NCBI RefSeq assembly: GCF_035046505.1
Contig: NC_089822.1
Location: 98,526,659-98,590,658, forward strand
Direction of reading: 5' to 3'
Origin: Tiliqua scincoides
Lineage: Eukaryota > Chordata > Lepidosauria > Squamata > Scincidae
DNA: 64,000 nt
The notes under the pieces were generated by a model. The model was given only the letters and a program-made list of their open reading frames with translations. It did not search any database and was not told the DNA's origin. Each line of letters begins with the position of its first letter. Position 1 is the stretch's first letter. The position numbers were made by a program, and so were the translations under genes. Positions 35,901-42,225 of the stretch are shown one piece after another.

Positions 35901-38683
35901 GGCACCAGCTGGATTCCTCTACTGAAATGACTCAGGAAGCTAATATGGACACTGGACTTCCTCAGATTTCGCACACGCAGAACACATGGCTGGATTGAGG
36001 AAACAGAAGTATATTTCAAAGCAAATAACACAAAAGGTTAAGAGATATACTGATGACCAAAAGAAACCATTCTATCCCTTGCTGACCTTTCAGTTGCAGA
36101 CTCAAACTTGTTTCATGTGTTTCCCAGATCAGTGATTCTTAACCTTTTAGGACTCATGGAATTCTTTGAGAATCAAATGACAGCCATGGATCTCTTCCAT
36201 GCACTCAGAAAAATGCACATAAACACATTATACAAAAATTGTTTGCACCTCGTTCACAGACCCCCTGAAGCCCACTAATAGACCCCTGGTTAAGAACCTC
36301 TGCTCTACATCATGTCATGCATGTTTTATACATGTAAGATTAAGAGCTTGTTTTAATCGTACATCTAAAAATGTAATGTGCGAATGACATTTGGAAACAA
36401 CTGCATGCTTGTCATGCAGGCACACTTGCCAGATGGCACCTCTCTGCTGAGTGGAAATTTCTATTTTGTATCATAGAGATTTCTTACTAAGGGCCCAATC
36501 CTATCCAACTTTCTAGCACCGATGCAGCTGCAATGCAGCCCTGAAGTAAGGGAACAAACATTCTCTTACCTTGAGCAGGTCTCCAGGATGGCCCCAGCAC
36601 AACACAATGCAGCATGCACCTTGTTGGCATGGCTGCATTGGCAGTGGAAAGTTGGACAGGATTGGGCCCTGGGACAGCATTTTAAAATATGCTTGACATG
36701 GGTGCATACTGAGGTACCTTTCCAGCCAGCTACAGCTCTCTGTAATCCATATTCATAAGAGAATAAACAAGATGCAAAAATACATCCTTTGAGGTGCAAA
36801 ACGTAAAAATGAAGACTCCAGCATCTGGAAAAGGACAGTCTCCTAGTGGCAGAGGTCTATCCTTTGGGGTGGCCTAAAGCCTACTTCAAGGCATAACGCT
36901 TCCATTCCTTTTCATACATACATTGACAATGCTTTGCATAGGGGCAACTCACTTAAGAGTAATTGATGAGGAGAAGGAGGAAGATGAATATTGATACAGT
37001 GTACTGCTTTTCAACAAAAAAGTTTCACAAAATAGTTTACATAGCAAAATCAATAGATAAAATTGATGTTACCGCAAAGCTTTAGGCTAGATCTGATCTT
37101 AGAAATCTGGACATTGGAGACAGTCTCTCAGTCAGTCAACAAAACCTTTATTAGGCATAAACATTTGATAGGTGAGAACTCTGTACAGAAATCGTAGAGA
37201 GTATAAACCTAAATAGTACACAAATATATGTATAAGTGCACACCTGTGTGTATACACAGATACAACGCACATTACATTTTACAAACAAACATGAATTATT
37301 TAAACAGTCTCTCAGTCATTGTGGTGCATTATTTGGGGGAGAGCCCAATTAATTCTTTCAGGGTGTAAATCTCCAGTTATTTCTGGATGCATTGGCAAAG
37401 AAAAAATATATATGGTATCATATATGGCAGCCCTTTGCTCAAAAATAAAGTTTTAGAGTAGGCATGATGTTAGATCACCTGGCAGGGATCAGTGTGCCAG
37501 TGATAAAGCTGTAAGATTATCAGAGGGAAAGCGTCTCTTAAAAGAGACAAAGCCTCAAAATGATACTCTAAGCGGAAACATGTATTTTATATATTTATTT
37601 ATACACGCACGCACACACATTTGTACAAAACCAAAGTGTTGGGCCAAAGGCAATTCTGAGACATTTCACATAAGGTCAGCCTCCCAATACCTTGGGGGCA
37701 TGACTGGGAGCGGCTCCACACCAATTCCAGTTAGCAGAGGTGTGCCTATTTCCATTCCTTACCCATGCTGCTGATGGATGTCTGTGCTAAACAGGAAGGC
37801 ATTGGGAAACAGGAACCAACTTCTGCCTCATGATTTCATGGAATTCTGTACACCAGTGGTTCCCAAACCTTTTAGCACCAGGACCCACTTTTTAAAACAA
37901 CAGTCTCTTGGGACCCACCTAGCTTTGCGAGACTACAAAATAAAGGTTTCGCTTTTAACAGCCACCCAAACTTCTGTTTTAATCCTTTTTCCTATGGTGG
38001 AGGGACCACCTTCTGGAGTGTTTGCTGGCTGGCTCAAGACCATTCTGGCAGCCTTGCATTCCCCTCCTCCTGGCCTTCGATAAGAGCCGGGGCTCTGCTT
38101 GCGAGTCTTGCTTTTTCCATTAGGGCTCAATACGCTTTCCTAAGTAGCTGTCAGCGAGTCAGTTTTGGCGACCCACCAAAATCAGGTCGTGACCCACAGT
38201 TTGGGAGCCACTGTGCACAGAAGGAGGAGTGAGATTTTTTGCTTTCTCGTCAGATCACAGAGGGGAAACTCACTCTCTCTCACTCACACACACAGGAGAA
38301 AGTCAGTTTTGATGTTGGCAGAGCCTTTCCTCCACCAGGCAAACAAAGCATCACAAGACAAGGGGCGCCTGTTCGACGCAGGGGTGTCCCTTGCGCCCCA
38401 CACGTGGCTTGGCCCTCCGCCCTTTCCACCTCTTTGTGTCCCTCTCCTTCGGCTTCTCCAGCAGCCCGATCTCGCTTCCCCCCCCCCTTTCCCTGGCCAC
38501 AGCAAAGCGGCCGGGCGAAGGGAAGGCGCCCTCCGGCTGGCTGCCCCATCCCAGACCGCGCGCGCTCCAACTTCTCCCCTCTGCTAAGGCGGCAGGACTG
38601 GCTTGGAACTCAGTCAGTCAGTCAGTCCTGCGAGGAACGCGCCCCGCTCAGGCTCACCATGGCTGGTCCTCGGAGTCCTCCAT
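885..38683 (-). CDS. STRA6L: STRA6-family retinol receptor (STRA6L/RBPR2-like), 5' part, ten coding exons
   Basis: STRA6-family proteins are multi-pass plasma-membrane receptors that take retinol from retinol-binding protein into the cell. Seen: ten exons on the minus strand, 38658-38683, 20816-20900, 20043-20143, 17980-18122, 10432-10552, 9159-9204, 7292-7420, 6223-6293, 3240-3351 and 885-1038. Each has AG/GT borders and all phases match, giving 329 codons plus one base with no stop. The predicted protein has a short N-terminus with an NTT glycosylation site at residue 17, about six hydrophobic segments, and family-like blocks NRWSFGFAFG, IEVGLSSYPYFACLST, YWPSLL and YEWDPYFRFPSRM. The family is about 650-670 residues, so roughly half is present; the rest lies left of the window. 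The symbol is a best guess from memory of both paralogues. Introns are normal in vertebrates but swollen by repeats; intron 1 is about 17.8 kb. Confidence 0.85.
1163..1522 (-). mobile_element. hAT miniature, 'GGGACCCACTAGGTGGGTC' family
   Basis: 360-bp element with inverted ends CAGTGGTTCTCACAC and TTGAGAAACAGTG, 8-bp duplication GTCTAGAA/GACTAGAT (6 of 8). No coding capacity. It sits just upstream of exon 10 of the STRA6-like gene. Confidence 0.75.
1991..2328 (+). mobile_element. hAT miniature, 'GACCCACCAAAA' family
   Basis: Starts CAGTGGTTTTCAAACTAGGG; the right part has CAGCTATCAGCTTGTCAG and CCCACAGTTTGGGAACCA. Flanks GTCTAACA and ATCTAGCA (6 of 8). Same family as 37854-38213. Confidence 0.6.
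2963..3139. repeat. Palindrome with 65-75 bp arms
   Basis: GATTCCAAAAATGGCATCCG at 2963 is mirrored by the inverse ending at 3139, and the arms run through TATCACGTCTAGTTTTGGAG with only a few mismatches. The spacer is about 30 bases. It could form a long hairpin. It lies in STRA6-like intron 9, about 100 bases from exon 9. Confidence 0.8.
3240..3351 (-). CDS. STRA6L: STRA6-like coding exon 9
   Basis: Encodes residues 241-278: QQTQKSWIRRKLYEWDPYF, RFPSRM, then a hydrophobic helix IIMAVIALNSLYA. Acceptor TTTGTCTCTGAGCAG, donor GTAAGT. A second possible acceptor four bases downstream (boundary 3347) would break the phase with exon 8, so 3351 is preferred. Confidence 0.87.
4229..5535 (-). mobile_element. 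CR1 LINE, 5'-truncated, reverse transcriptase C-terminal half
   Basis: On the minus strand an open frame runs from about 5535 to a stop at 4432. It carries reverse transcriptase motifs IIYLDFQKAFDTVPHQ, SGVPQGSVLGPVLFSLFIND and FADDTKLF, then the CR1 C-terminal part (DLGVVVDRSMK, VRPHLEYC, WNSLPQDVV). The 3' end is the usual CR1 tail followed by a short repeat of TTCTTATG at 4229-4255. CR1 insertions are usually cut at the 5' end, as here. The unbroken frame and 99% match to the copy at 43741 indicate a young insertion. It lies in STRA6-like intron 8, in sense. Confidence 0.92.
6223..6293 (-). CDS. STRA6L: STRA6-like coding exon 8
   Basis: Encodes residues 218-240, reading EEAPFLEEHQAQYVQQLLKK, then PLL and two bases of Gln. 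Acceptor CCCTCTAATAG, donor GTAAGG. It corresponds to the cytosolic SEEYLRNLLCRKK linker of human STRA6. Phase agrees with both neighbours. Confidence 0.8.
6790..6854. repeat. (GACA)n microsatellite
   Basis: About 16 perfect GACA units. GATA/GACA arrays are common in squamates, sometimes enriched on sex chromosomes. Confidence 0.95.
7292..7420 (-). CDS. STRA6L: STRA6-like coding exon 7
   Basis: Encodes residues 175-217: YAGEYEDIIMYWPSLL, a membrane helix CQVALLIRFLYGFV, then KALRAQCTLDLLQ, which faces the cytosol. Acceptor TTTTCTGTGCACAG, donor GTGAGT; both ends are phase 0. It aligns to the YKYYSLLASLPLLL stretch of human STRA6. Confidence 0.88.
7661..7773. repeat. Two adjacent hairpins
   Basis: First: 23-bp arms (TCTCCTCGGACTTGCGCCAC and three more bases, with the inverse) at 7661-7683 and 7686-7708, one mismatch, 2-base loop. 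Second: GGGATCCAGCA, TAAC, TGCTGGATCCC at about 7748-7773. G+C-rich flanks (7600-8080) look like part of a dispersed element. Confidence 0.65.
9159..9204 (-). CDS. STRA6L: STRA6-like coding exon 6 (46-bp micro-exon)
   Basis: Encodes the split Trp 159 and then LTVSSVDIAGCPMGK to residue 174. Acceptor TCTCATTTTTTCAG, donor GTAAGC. It is short, but it fills exactly the phase gap between exons 5 and 7 and continues the helix with a Cys-Pro turn, as in family members. Confidence 0.8.
10432..10552 (-). CDS. STRA6L: STRA6-like coding exon 5
   Basis: Encodes residues 119-158: a hydrophobic helix (FWLLLVAIEVGLSSYPYF), a short loop ACLSTSYKMTG, and the start of the next helix AVLGFLYTAIW. Acceptor CTATCTTTTTGCAG, donor GTGAGC. 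This is a strongly STRA6-like segment. Confidence 0.9.
10825..11158. repeat. Large imperfect palindrome (foldback element)
   Basis: The left arm (10825-10987) and right arm (10992-11158) are inverse copies around a 4-base centre, AGCAGGA ACTG TCCTGCT. Matching pairs include CATTACAGTACCTTTG with CAAAGGTACTGTAATG and GAAGAACCAAACATG with its inverse near 11060. Each arm is about 165 bases, with identity by eye around 85%. Weaker symmetry continues to about 10780 and 11220, with 'TATCCACGG' Tigger-like sequence. Confidence 0.8.
11723..12176 (+). mobile_element. hAT miniature, 'CAGGGGTGCCCAAACC' family
   Basis: Starts CAGGGGTGCCCAAACCC, ends TTGGACACCCCTG; duplications GTTTAAAC and CTTTAAAC (7 of 8). 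454 bp, non-coding. Confidence 0.85.
12350..12709 (+). mobile_element. hAT miniature, same family, perfect duplication
   Basis: Starts CAGTGTTTCTCAAACTGTGG, ends GTGTGAGAACCACTG; GTCTAGTT is repeated exactly on both sides (12342-12349, 12710-12717). Diagnostic middle block GACCCACTAGGTGGGTC. Confidence 0.85.
14622..15173 (+). pseudogene. hAT transposase N-terminal part (BED finger)
   Basis: Reading starts at 14622 or, more likely, at the later MVRPTSS start (14679). The BED finger shows the W and F pair, CxxC and HxxxxC, followed by a Ser-rich linker and TENTYWQEALKLLSP. Homology continues past the stop in another frame, so this is a broken piece, not a domesticated BED protein. Confidence 0.8.
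15821..16615 (+). pseudogene. hAT transposase C-terminal part (hATC domain)
   Basis: Contains LPPATWWQGL and the dimerisation block SRLLQIPPSSAACERTWSMF, then KLTCERVEKHVSIWANLQFL and an acidic tail. This is the conserved hATC region. The catalytic core upstream is disrupted. Confidence 0.85.
17100..17979. other. Intron 4 remainder, nothing recognised
   Basis: A/T-rich intron DNA between the hAT element and exon 4. GTGGGTCAAAAAAGTTTGGG near 17749 looks like the worn end of a hAT miniature. Confidence 0.5.
17980..18122 (-). CDS. STRA6L: STRA6-like coding exon 4
   Basis: Encodes residues 71-118 with the blocks PFDFVRAFNNRWSFGFAFG and VDKLMFLF, then IIPGWAK. The NRWSFG block is what first identified the family. 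Acceptor TTTTTTTACTTCACAG, donor GTAAAA. The exon starts by completing an Ile codon and ends one base into a Val codon. Confidence 0.88.
18123..20042. other. Intron 3, no recognised feature
   Basis: Ordinary-looking intron sequence between STRA6-like exons 3 and 4. Only short open frames; no clear repeat family was identified. Confidence 0.5.
20043..20143 (-). CDS. STRA6L: STRA6-like coding exon 3
   Basis: Encodes residues 38-70, beginning VIIIVVLSCLERRTRRW. It finishes the first membrane helix and continues into a basic cytosolic loop. Acceptor TTCTTGTGTGTGTAG, donor GTGAGT. It ends two bases into an Ile codon that the next exon completes. Confidence 0.85.
20816..20900 (-). CDS. STRA6L: STRA6-like coding exon 2
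   Basis: The acceptor is a pyrimidine tract ending CTGATCAG and the donor is GTAAGT. It encodes residues 9-37: an extracellular stretch with the N-glycosylation site NTT, then SRFLHYSLIPA, which opens the first membrane segment. The pattern matches the extracellular N-terminus and first helix of STRA6-family proteins. Confidence 0.8.
21551..21727. mobile_element. PIF/Harbinger-like miniature, diverged
   Basis: Same family with worn ends (GGGTCAAATCCTATACAA, TTAGTTAGGACTGGGCCC) and the shared interior CCAGCAGTGATGTAGCCATG. Related sequence also at about 35578-35757. Confidence 0.5.
23937..23968. repeat. (AG)n microsatellite
   Basis: About 16 uninterrupted AG units. Confidence 0.95.
24110..24440 (-). 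mobile_element. R4/Dong-like LINE, 3' end fragment
   Basis: Minus-strand translation gives IEIQRLWLKSAMVIPVVTG, TLGAVPKMLESHLKHL and KATLLGSAHIICK, the typical C-terminal end of R4/Dong-type or related non-LTR retrotransposons. Stops are present, so it is dead. The clade is named from memory of the motif. Another piece of the same type is at 25590-25930. Confidence 0.55.
24459..24500 (+). mobile_element. 5S SINE tail fragment
   Basis: Only the tail survives: ATCATAGTCTTTCGAGACTG followed by AAGGTTGCCAAC. Probably a 5'-truncated copy or remnant, sitting in the gap of the R4-like LINE. Confidence 0.6.
24660..25110 (+). repeat. Dispersed repeat, 'TACCTGGGCCCAGGG' family
   Basis: Shares long stretches with 47548-48195: CCTAGGAGAGG, AATTTGTACCTGGGCCCAGG, CTTTGGGAAGGGGCCC, ATTCCTCTTG, GGCCCTG. 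Probably a non-autonomous DNA element. It sits between the two R4-like LINE pieces. Confidence 0.5.
25590..25930 (-). mobile_element. R4/Dong-like LINE, more 5' fragment
   Basis: Minus-strand reading shows CIENKETIDHILSSCKKI, YRHDTVAQMIH and, in another stretch, FQIQMDTVLAHNTPDITIIE, matching the region just after the reverse transcriptase in R4-like elements. It is in the same strand and order as 24110-24440, so the two are probably one element opened by later insertions at 24445-25590. Confidence 0.5.
26009..26371 (+). mobile_element. hAT miniature, same family
   Basis: Starts CAGTATTTTTCAAACTC, ends GAGAACCACTG; duplications CTTTAATG and CTTTGATG (7 of 8). Confidence 0.82.
26400..27140 (+). 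mobile_element. Possible LTR fragment (fossil)
   Basis: The right part has a purine-rich stretch, a CT repeat, TTTAATAAAC near 27102 and a GT-rich stretch after it, as at the R-U5 end of many LTRs. No boundaries or internal genes were found. Could equally be another repeat type. Confidence 0.25.
27140..29990. other. Intron 1, middle part
   Basis: Mostly unassigned. GGGCCCAATCCTATCCAAC at 29230 is an end of the PIF/Harbinger-like family; 29302-29700 has reversed AATAAA-type sequence that might belong to an LTR or LINE but cannot be placed. Confidence 0.4.
27672..27694. repeat. (ATT)n microsatellite
   Basis: Seven to eight ATT units, possibly the tail of the repeat that follows (TATATACCGCTTTTCAAC). 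Confidence 0.85.
29997..30075 (+). mobile_element. CR1 LINE 3' tail fragment
   Basis: Carries the same CR1 3' end ending TGATCCAGTGGGGCTGTTAT, with a diverged AT-rich tail up to about 30110. Confidence 0.7.
30703..30736. repeat. Hairpin inside a dispersed repeat
   Basis: GGATCTGCACCAGC, AATTTC, GCTGGTGCAGATCC: perfect 14-bp arms. Similar but worn sequence at 3948 (GTGCCAGCAAAATTGTTGGC) and 9900 (TTGCACCAGCAAAATCTCTA) suggests a repeat family with a palindromic centre covering roughly 3600-4000, 9560-10090 and 30200-30890. Confidence 0.5.
31460..31605 (-). mobile_element. 5S-rRNA-derived SINE
   Basis: Reversed copy of the same family (GTTGGCAACCTTCAGTCTCG at the left, CAGGGTAACAGTTGCTG at the right). 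Duplications are not clear. Lies in intron 1 of the STRA6-like gene. Confidence 0.82.
32341..32456 (+). mobile_element. Left end of an older hAT miniature
   Basis: CAGTGATTCCCAAACTGTGG and ATTTCTGGTGGGTCTTGAAG match the start of the 'GACCCACC' elements. A 179-bp element interrupts it at 32457; its right part probably ends near 33060 (CTAGGTGGGTCCC). Confidence 0.5.
32457..32635. mobile_element. PIF/Harbinger-like miniature with TAA duplication
   Basis: Inverted ends GGGCCCAATCCTATCCAA and TTGGATAGGATTGGGCCC, flanked by TAA on both sides. Three-base duplications and GG-starting ends fit PIF/Harbinger. Superfamily is inferred. Confidence 0.6.
33098..33415 (+). mobile_element. Nested hAT element with perfect duplication
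   Basis: CAGGGGTGTCAGACTTAAGG to GAGTTTGACACCCCTG, flanked by identical CACTAGAT (33090-33097 and 33416-33423). It landed in the conserved centre of the host miniature. Confidence 0.85.
33582..35407. mobile_element. DNA element with 'TACCGTATTTTTCGCTCC' inverted ends
   Basis: The left end is CCGTATTTTTCGCTCCATAA and the right end is its inverse, TTATGGAGCAAAAAATATGG. TA flanks each end, suggesting a TA duplication. A sub-terminal inverted copy GTGCGTCTTATGGAGTGAAT lies at 33643. The interior has G/C-rich sequence, a minisatellite (33971-34288) and unique-looking DNA, but no transposase is visible. Confidence 0.6.
33971..34288. repeat. Minisatellite, nine copies of a 30-38 bp unit
   Basis: The unit core is CAAGCCTGGAGCATCACAG followed by a variable C/T-rich spacer (CTCTCTCCCCCC). 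Nine copies can be counted from about 33981 to 34287. The core is nearly invariant (one copy has AAGGCTGG), while the spacer varies in length. Open frames here are by-products of the repeat. Confidence 0.9.
36130..36302 (+). mobile_element. hAT miniature, MER5-like
   Basis: CAGTGATTCTTAACCTTTTA to CCTGGTTAAGAACCTCTG, 173 bp with inverted ends; flanks TCCCAGAT and CTCTACAT match at 5 of 8, so it is old. Confidence 0.6.
36491..36669. mobile_element. PIF/Harbinger-like miniature
   Basis: Same 179-bp family: GGGCCCAATCCTATCCAAC to GTTGGACAGGATTGGGCCC. The left flank is TAA; the right flank has changed. Confidence 0.6.
37110..37300 (-). mobile_element. Possible LINE 3' tail
   Basis: AACAAAACCTTTATTAGGCA at 37139 resembles the reversed end of reptile LINEs (TGCCTAATAAAGGTTTTG). 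No coding part was recognised. Confidence 0.3.
37854..38213 (+). mobile_element. hAT miniature, 'GACCCACCAAAA' family
   Basis: Starts CAGTGGTTCCCAAACCTTTT, ends CAGTTTGGGAGCCACTG. The target duplication is unclear. It ends about 150 bp left of the CpG island. Confidence 0.7.
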
Positions 38684-39060
38684 GGCTTCGCTGGACCGCG
38701 CTAAAGGAGGCGAGGGGGCCACAGGACGCCCTCCCTGGCCGAGCGCAAGAACGAGAGTTCCCCCGCGGCTGCCTCTCTCTCCGTCCTGCCCGCCTGCTGC
38801 CACTCCTGCATCCTCGCCGCTTCAGCGGGTTGGGTGGGTCTCCCCCGCCGCCTGTAGCATCGCCAAGGCGGGGCGGGCACAGGCATCTTCGGGCCTCTCC
38901 TTCCTCCGCCCCCACAGGGTGTTTTCCAAGAGGCTGCTGCGCCCCGCCCCAGGAAGGAAACTTGGCGGGAAGGAGAGGGCGTGGTGCCTCGGCGCTGGGG
39001 TGTGGACAAGGCTTTCTGGGGGGGCAGACGGCTGCTGGGGTCGGTGCATGTTCCCTGGCC
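38360..39060. promoter_or_regulatory. CpG island, probable promoter of the STRA6-like gene
   Basis: This is the only long stretch in the window rich in G+C and intact CpG dinucleotides (about 38.36-39.06 kb); surrounding DNA is CpG-poor. It contains the candidate first coding exon of the STRA6-like gene at 38658-38683. No TATA box is evident on the minus strand, as expected for a CpG-island promoter. It could also drive transcription to the right, towards the perilipin gene 14.8 kb away, but no splice donor clearly supports that. Confidence 0.65.
38658..38683 (-). CDS. STRA6L: STRA6-like coding exon 1 (start codon)
   Basis: Read on the minus strand, this encodes MEDSEDQP plus two bases of a Trp codon, followed by the donor GTGAGC. 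The start has a good Kozak context (GAAGCCATGG) and sits in a CpG island. The split Trp codon is completed by the first G of the exon at 20900, so the phase fits. I infer the link from phase, context and position; no transcript is available. Confidence 0.65.
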
Positions 39061-39082
39061 AAAAAAGAGAGTCCCTTTAGAA

Positions 39083-39292
39083 CAGCCATTTTCAATCTCA
39101 AGGCACACTGAGAAGGCACTGAAATGCTCAAAGCACACCACCAGGTATTTGCCAACTGGCAGGGCACACCATGCTGCCAGTGGGGGGCTCACATCCCCCA
39201 TTGGCCCTACTAAGAAATGACCTTCCCCCAAATTCCGGAGGCACACCTGTGGACCACTCGCGGCACACCAATGTGCCACTGCACAGTGGCTG
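39083..39292 (+). mobile_element. hAT miniature, 'GGCACACC' family
   Basis: 210 bp from CAGCCATTTTCAATCTCAAG to CACAGTGGCTG, flanked by CTTTAGAA and TTTTAGAA (7 of 8). Contains GGGGGCTCACATCCCCCA. A relative lies at 55518-55673. Confidence 0.78.
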
Positions 39293-39510
39293 TTTTAGAA
39301 AGTGGGAAGGAGGCCAGGAAAGGAGAGCAGGCAGCTGAGCCTTGACCTCTCTGGACTTTCAAAAATCAAAATTTCTTTAAGGTCCAATAGCTGAGGCCCA
39401 CTTTTGGGGGCATTATATTTGGACGCACCATTCCACACGGTTTAACTTTAAGGGCACCTGCACAGGACACCTTCTGCAGAATGGCCTGACCATAGCCACA
39501 GCTGATACTT

Positions 39511-39918
39511 CAATGGTTGTGGCTGTGGGCAATGGTTCTCCGCCCTCTTTGGTGGTCCATGGGAGATTGCTTGCATGGGGAGACACTGGAAGTGATCAAA
39601 GATGGGTTTTTTTCCCCTTTCTGCAGGGTATCTCCAGTGTTTTGCATTGCAAATACATGGTGTGTGGCCATGTGCCAATGACCATACATTCATCTTTAAA
39701 CACCAGTGGGTGCCTATCTGAGAAGCTCTGATGGGTCTAGTTCGCTCCTTCCCAACCTGTGGTCCAGGGGCCACAGGCTGTCTGTGAGACTCTGAGAAGT
39801 GTTCCGCGAGCTCTCAGGAAAAAAAACCCACCTTTGATCACTTCCAGTGTCTCACTTCCAGTACAGGCAATCTCCCACGGACCACCAAAGAGGGCGGAGA
39901 ACAGATTGCCCACAGCCT
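39511..39918. repeat. Inverted repeat, about 95-bp arms
   Basis: GGCAATGGTTCTCCGCCCTC at 39527 and the inverse GAGGGCGGAGAACAGATTGCC near 39890 belong to arms 39511-39613 and 39820-39918, separated by about 206 bases. It is best read as two opposed fragments of the 39743-type element. Confidence 0.6.
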
Positions 39919-40038
39919 GATAGTCCATGGGGAGACAGACCAGGAGAAAGGGTGGAGACCGGAATCTCCACAGCCACAAGTGGTTCATGGCAAATTTTGC
40001 TTCAGTGGTCCATGGGCTTCTAAAGGTTGGAACCATGG
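39743..40038 (+). mobile_element. hAT-like miniature, 'TGGTCCATGG' family
   Basis: TTCCCAACCTGTGGTCCAGG near the left, GGTCCATGGGCTTCTAAAGG near the right; duplications GTCTAGTT and ATCTAGTT (7 of 8). Part of it is present in reverse at 39511-39613, and a related end at 215-270. Confidence 0.6.
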
Positions 40039-41928
40039 ATCTAGTTGCACAGACTATGTTGATTAGTGTTTTAAAGGTGTGTGCAGCTTCATATACAATT
40101 ATATGGGTGCTCTGATGCCTGAAGGAATATGCCAAATGCTGTCCTTCTTACTTGATGATGTGCCAGCCTTGGCTAGTTCCATTCTCCAGCTCAGCACTCC
40201 CCTTAACACATTTCCTCTTCATCTGTGCCCCCCTCTTCCTTTTTTTAATCCAGGAAGTGGAAGGAGGAGTTAGAGCAGTGGATGCAAGCAGGCAGAGATC
40301 CACCCATCTACTAACTGAAGCAACTGCTTCAGTTGGCTATAGATGAGCAAGCACACATGTGTAACATCACTGTTTCCTGCAGCAACTGTAATGCATACAG
40401 GTGCCCTTAGAACATGAAAGAACAAAACAAAAACCCACAATCCCCAGAGGAACTCACCCTCAGTGTTTCTACATGAGTCTAAGTCACCACCTGTCAGGGA
40501 TGGTGTAGCAGTTGCCTACACTGAGCAAGGGGCAGGACTAGGTGATTTCCAAGATCATTTCCAAGTCTATCATTTCATGATTCTATGTGTCACTGATTGT
40601 ACATACCTTGAAACTGAAAGCAAGCAAGGGGACTGGGAGACATATGTAATGGGCAGCTTCTTCTGGGGGAATGGCACAGGGAGAGGAAAAGAAAGAGGCT
40701 AGGCTTCAGCAGGGAATCATGCAACAACACAGTGAACAGTCTCTTTTGTGAAGTGTGTATGTGGAGCTCATAAGAGCCTGCCCTGGCTACAGCTACCACC
40801 TGGGAACCCAGGAGCAGCTGCAAATCCACACAAAGCTCCAAGCTGTGGACCTGCTCCTTCAGAGGGAGTGCCCATTCAGAACAGGATGATACTCTAGCAC
40901 CAGCATTATGGATTTCTGAACCAGAAGAATCTCTGTCTTGTCCAGATTGAAACTAGTTTGTTCACCCTCATCCAGGTTCCAAATGCCTCCAGGCAGCACA
41001 CCATGAGCCTCAGCAGCCACTCTGATATCTGGTGGAAATGATAGAGCTGGGCATCATCAGCATACTGATGGGGATCAAAATCCCTAGATGACTTCTCCCA
41101 TGAAGGGGCAAGCTTAGGAGCTGTAGGGTCCAACTGGAAACATTTTTTGTGGGGGCCCAGTTCACAAGCAAGGTCTGTAGAATTTCAGAGATATAAATAA
41201 AATTTATTATAGACTATCTCTAAGTTGGAATGGAAAGTAATCAAAATGTGCACTTTAAAAGTGCATGCGAATTAATGGACAAAATTGACCTGAGCATATT
41301 TTAAAATAAAATTGCATACATGTAAGCCTACAAGTAAACAAACTATTGTAACTATTTACTTTTTAAAGGTAATCTATATCTTTTGTTACAAAACTTTCAG
41401 TGACTGTGAAATGTTTTAGTAAAAATATTAATTCTATTTTTAGTTTAGGGGAAAAAATCTGCTTCTAGTTCTCCATAAAACCTGCAGTGTGGTGTTAGAT
41501 ATATGCTACAATGTGTTGTTGGGTATATTTGACAAGACTAGATTACCCTAGCACCAGAGGCATTCCTAGTGTGGGTGCGATCTGGTGTGGCCTTAACCTT
41601 GCAGAACTTGGCGTTCCAGAAGTTTAGGGGTGACACAGGAGAAATCACTGAATGAGCAATACAAACCAGACTGGGGTGAGAAAAGACTGATGAGGTTTAT
41701 TGTCAGATTTGTTGTCCCGTACAGAAACTACACTGTAAAAGTTCAGTTCTCTCCCTAGAAAATGAACATTCCTTGTCTGGCAAGTAGCCAATGTCTGAGA
41801 CTTCACTGTCAAAAGCATAATCAAATCGCTGTTGTAACTACATGTATTCAGGGGCATGTGTATCAACATGCACAATCTGTAGCAAATAGGATTATTGTTT
41901 CTGACACCGCTTAATAAGGCTAGTAGGA

Positions 41929-41946
41929 GAAAGAAAGAAAGAAAGA

Positions 41947-42001
<55 letters not shown>
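41929..42001. repeat. (GAAA)n(GT)n microsatellite
   Basis: Five GAAA units, then about 26 perfect GT units, the longest simple repeat in the window. Confidence 0.95.
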
Positions 42002-42004
<3 letters not shown>

Positions 42005-42033
42005 AACTTGAACTGGAGAGATCTGGGTTAAAT

Positions 42034-42225
42034 TACCACTCAGCCATGGTATATACCAGTAATACCAGTAATAGTGCGTTAGTATTTTAATAATGAAGTT
42101 TGAGTAAACTTGGACTAGTTGCTCTTTCTCAATCTGCCTACCTCACAGGAGTCTTGGGAGGATAAAACAAGGATCATCTCCTATGTGCCACCCTGAGTTT
42201 CTCACATGAAGGGTAAGATTCAAAT
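42034..42225 (+). mobile_element. SINE fragment
   Basis: Contains GGGTTAAATTACCACTCAGC and CTACCTCACAGGAGTCTTGG, again the core-like part of the MIR-type SINE seen at 62008. Strongly diverged. Confidence 0.35.

Noticed and set aside
38239-39111. 290-codon open frame and several others over the G+C-rich block
   Set aside because: Overlapping long frames on both strands are expected in CpG islands. The translations are Pro/Arg-rich without domains, and the real coding signal here is the 26-bp exon on the minus strand.
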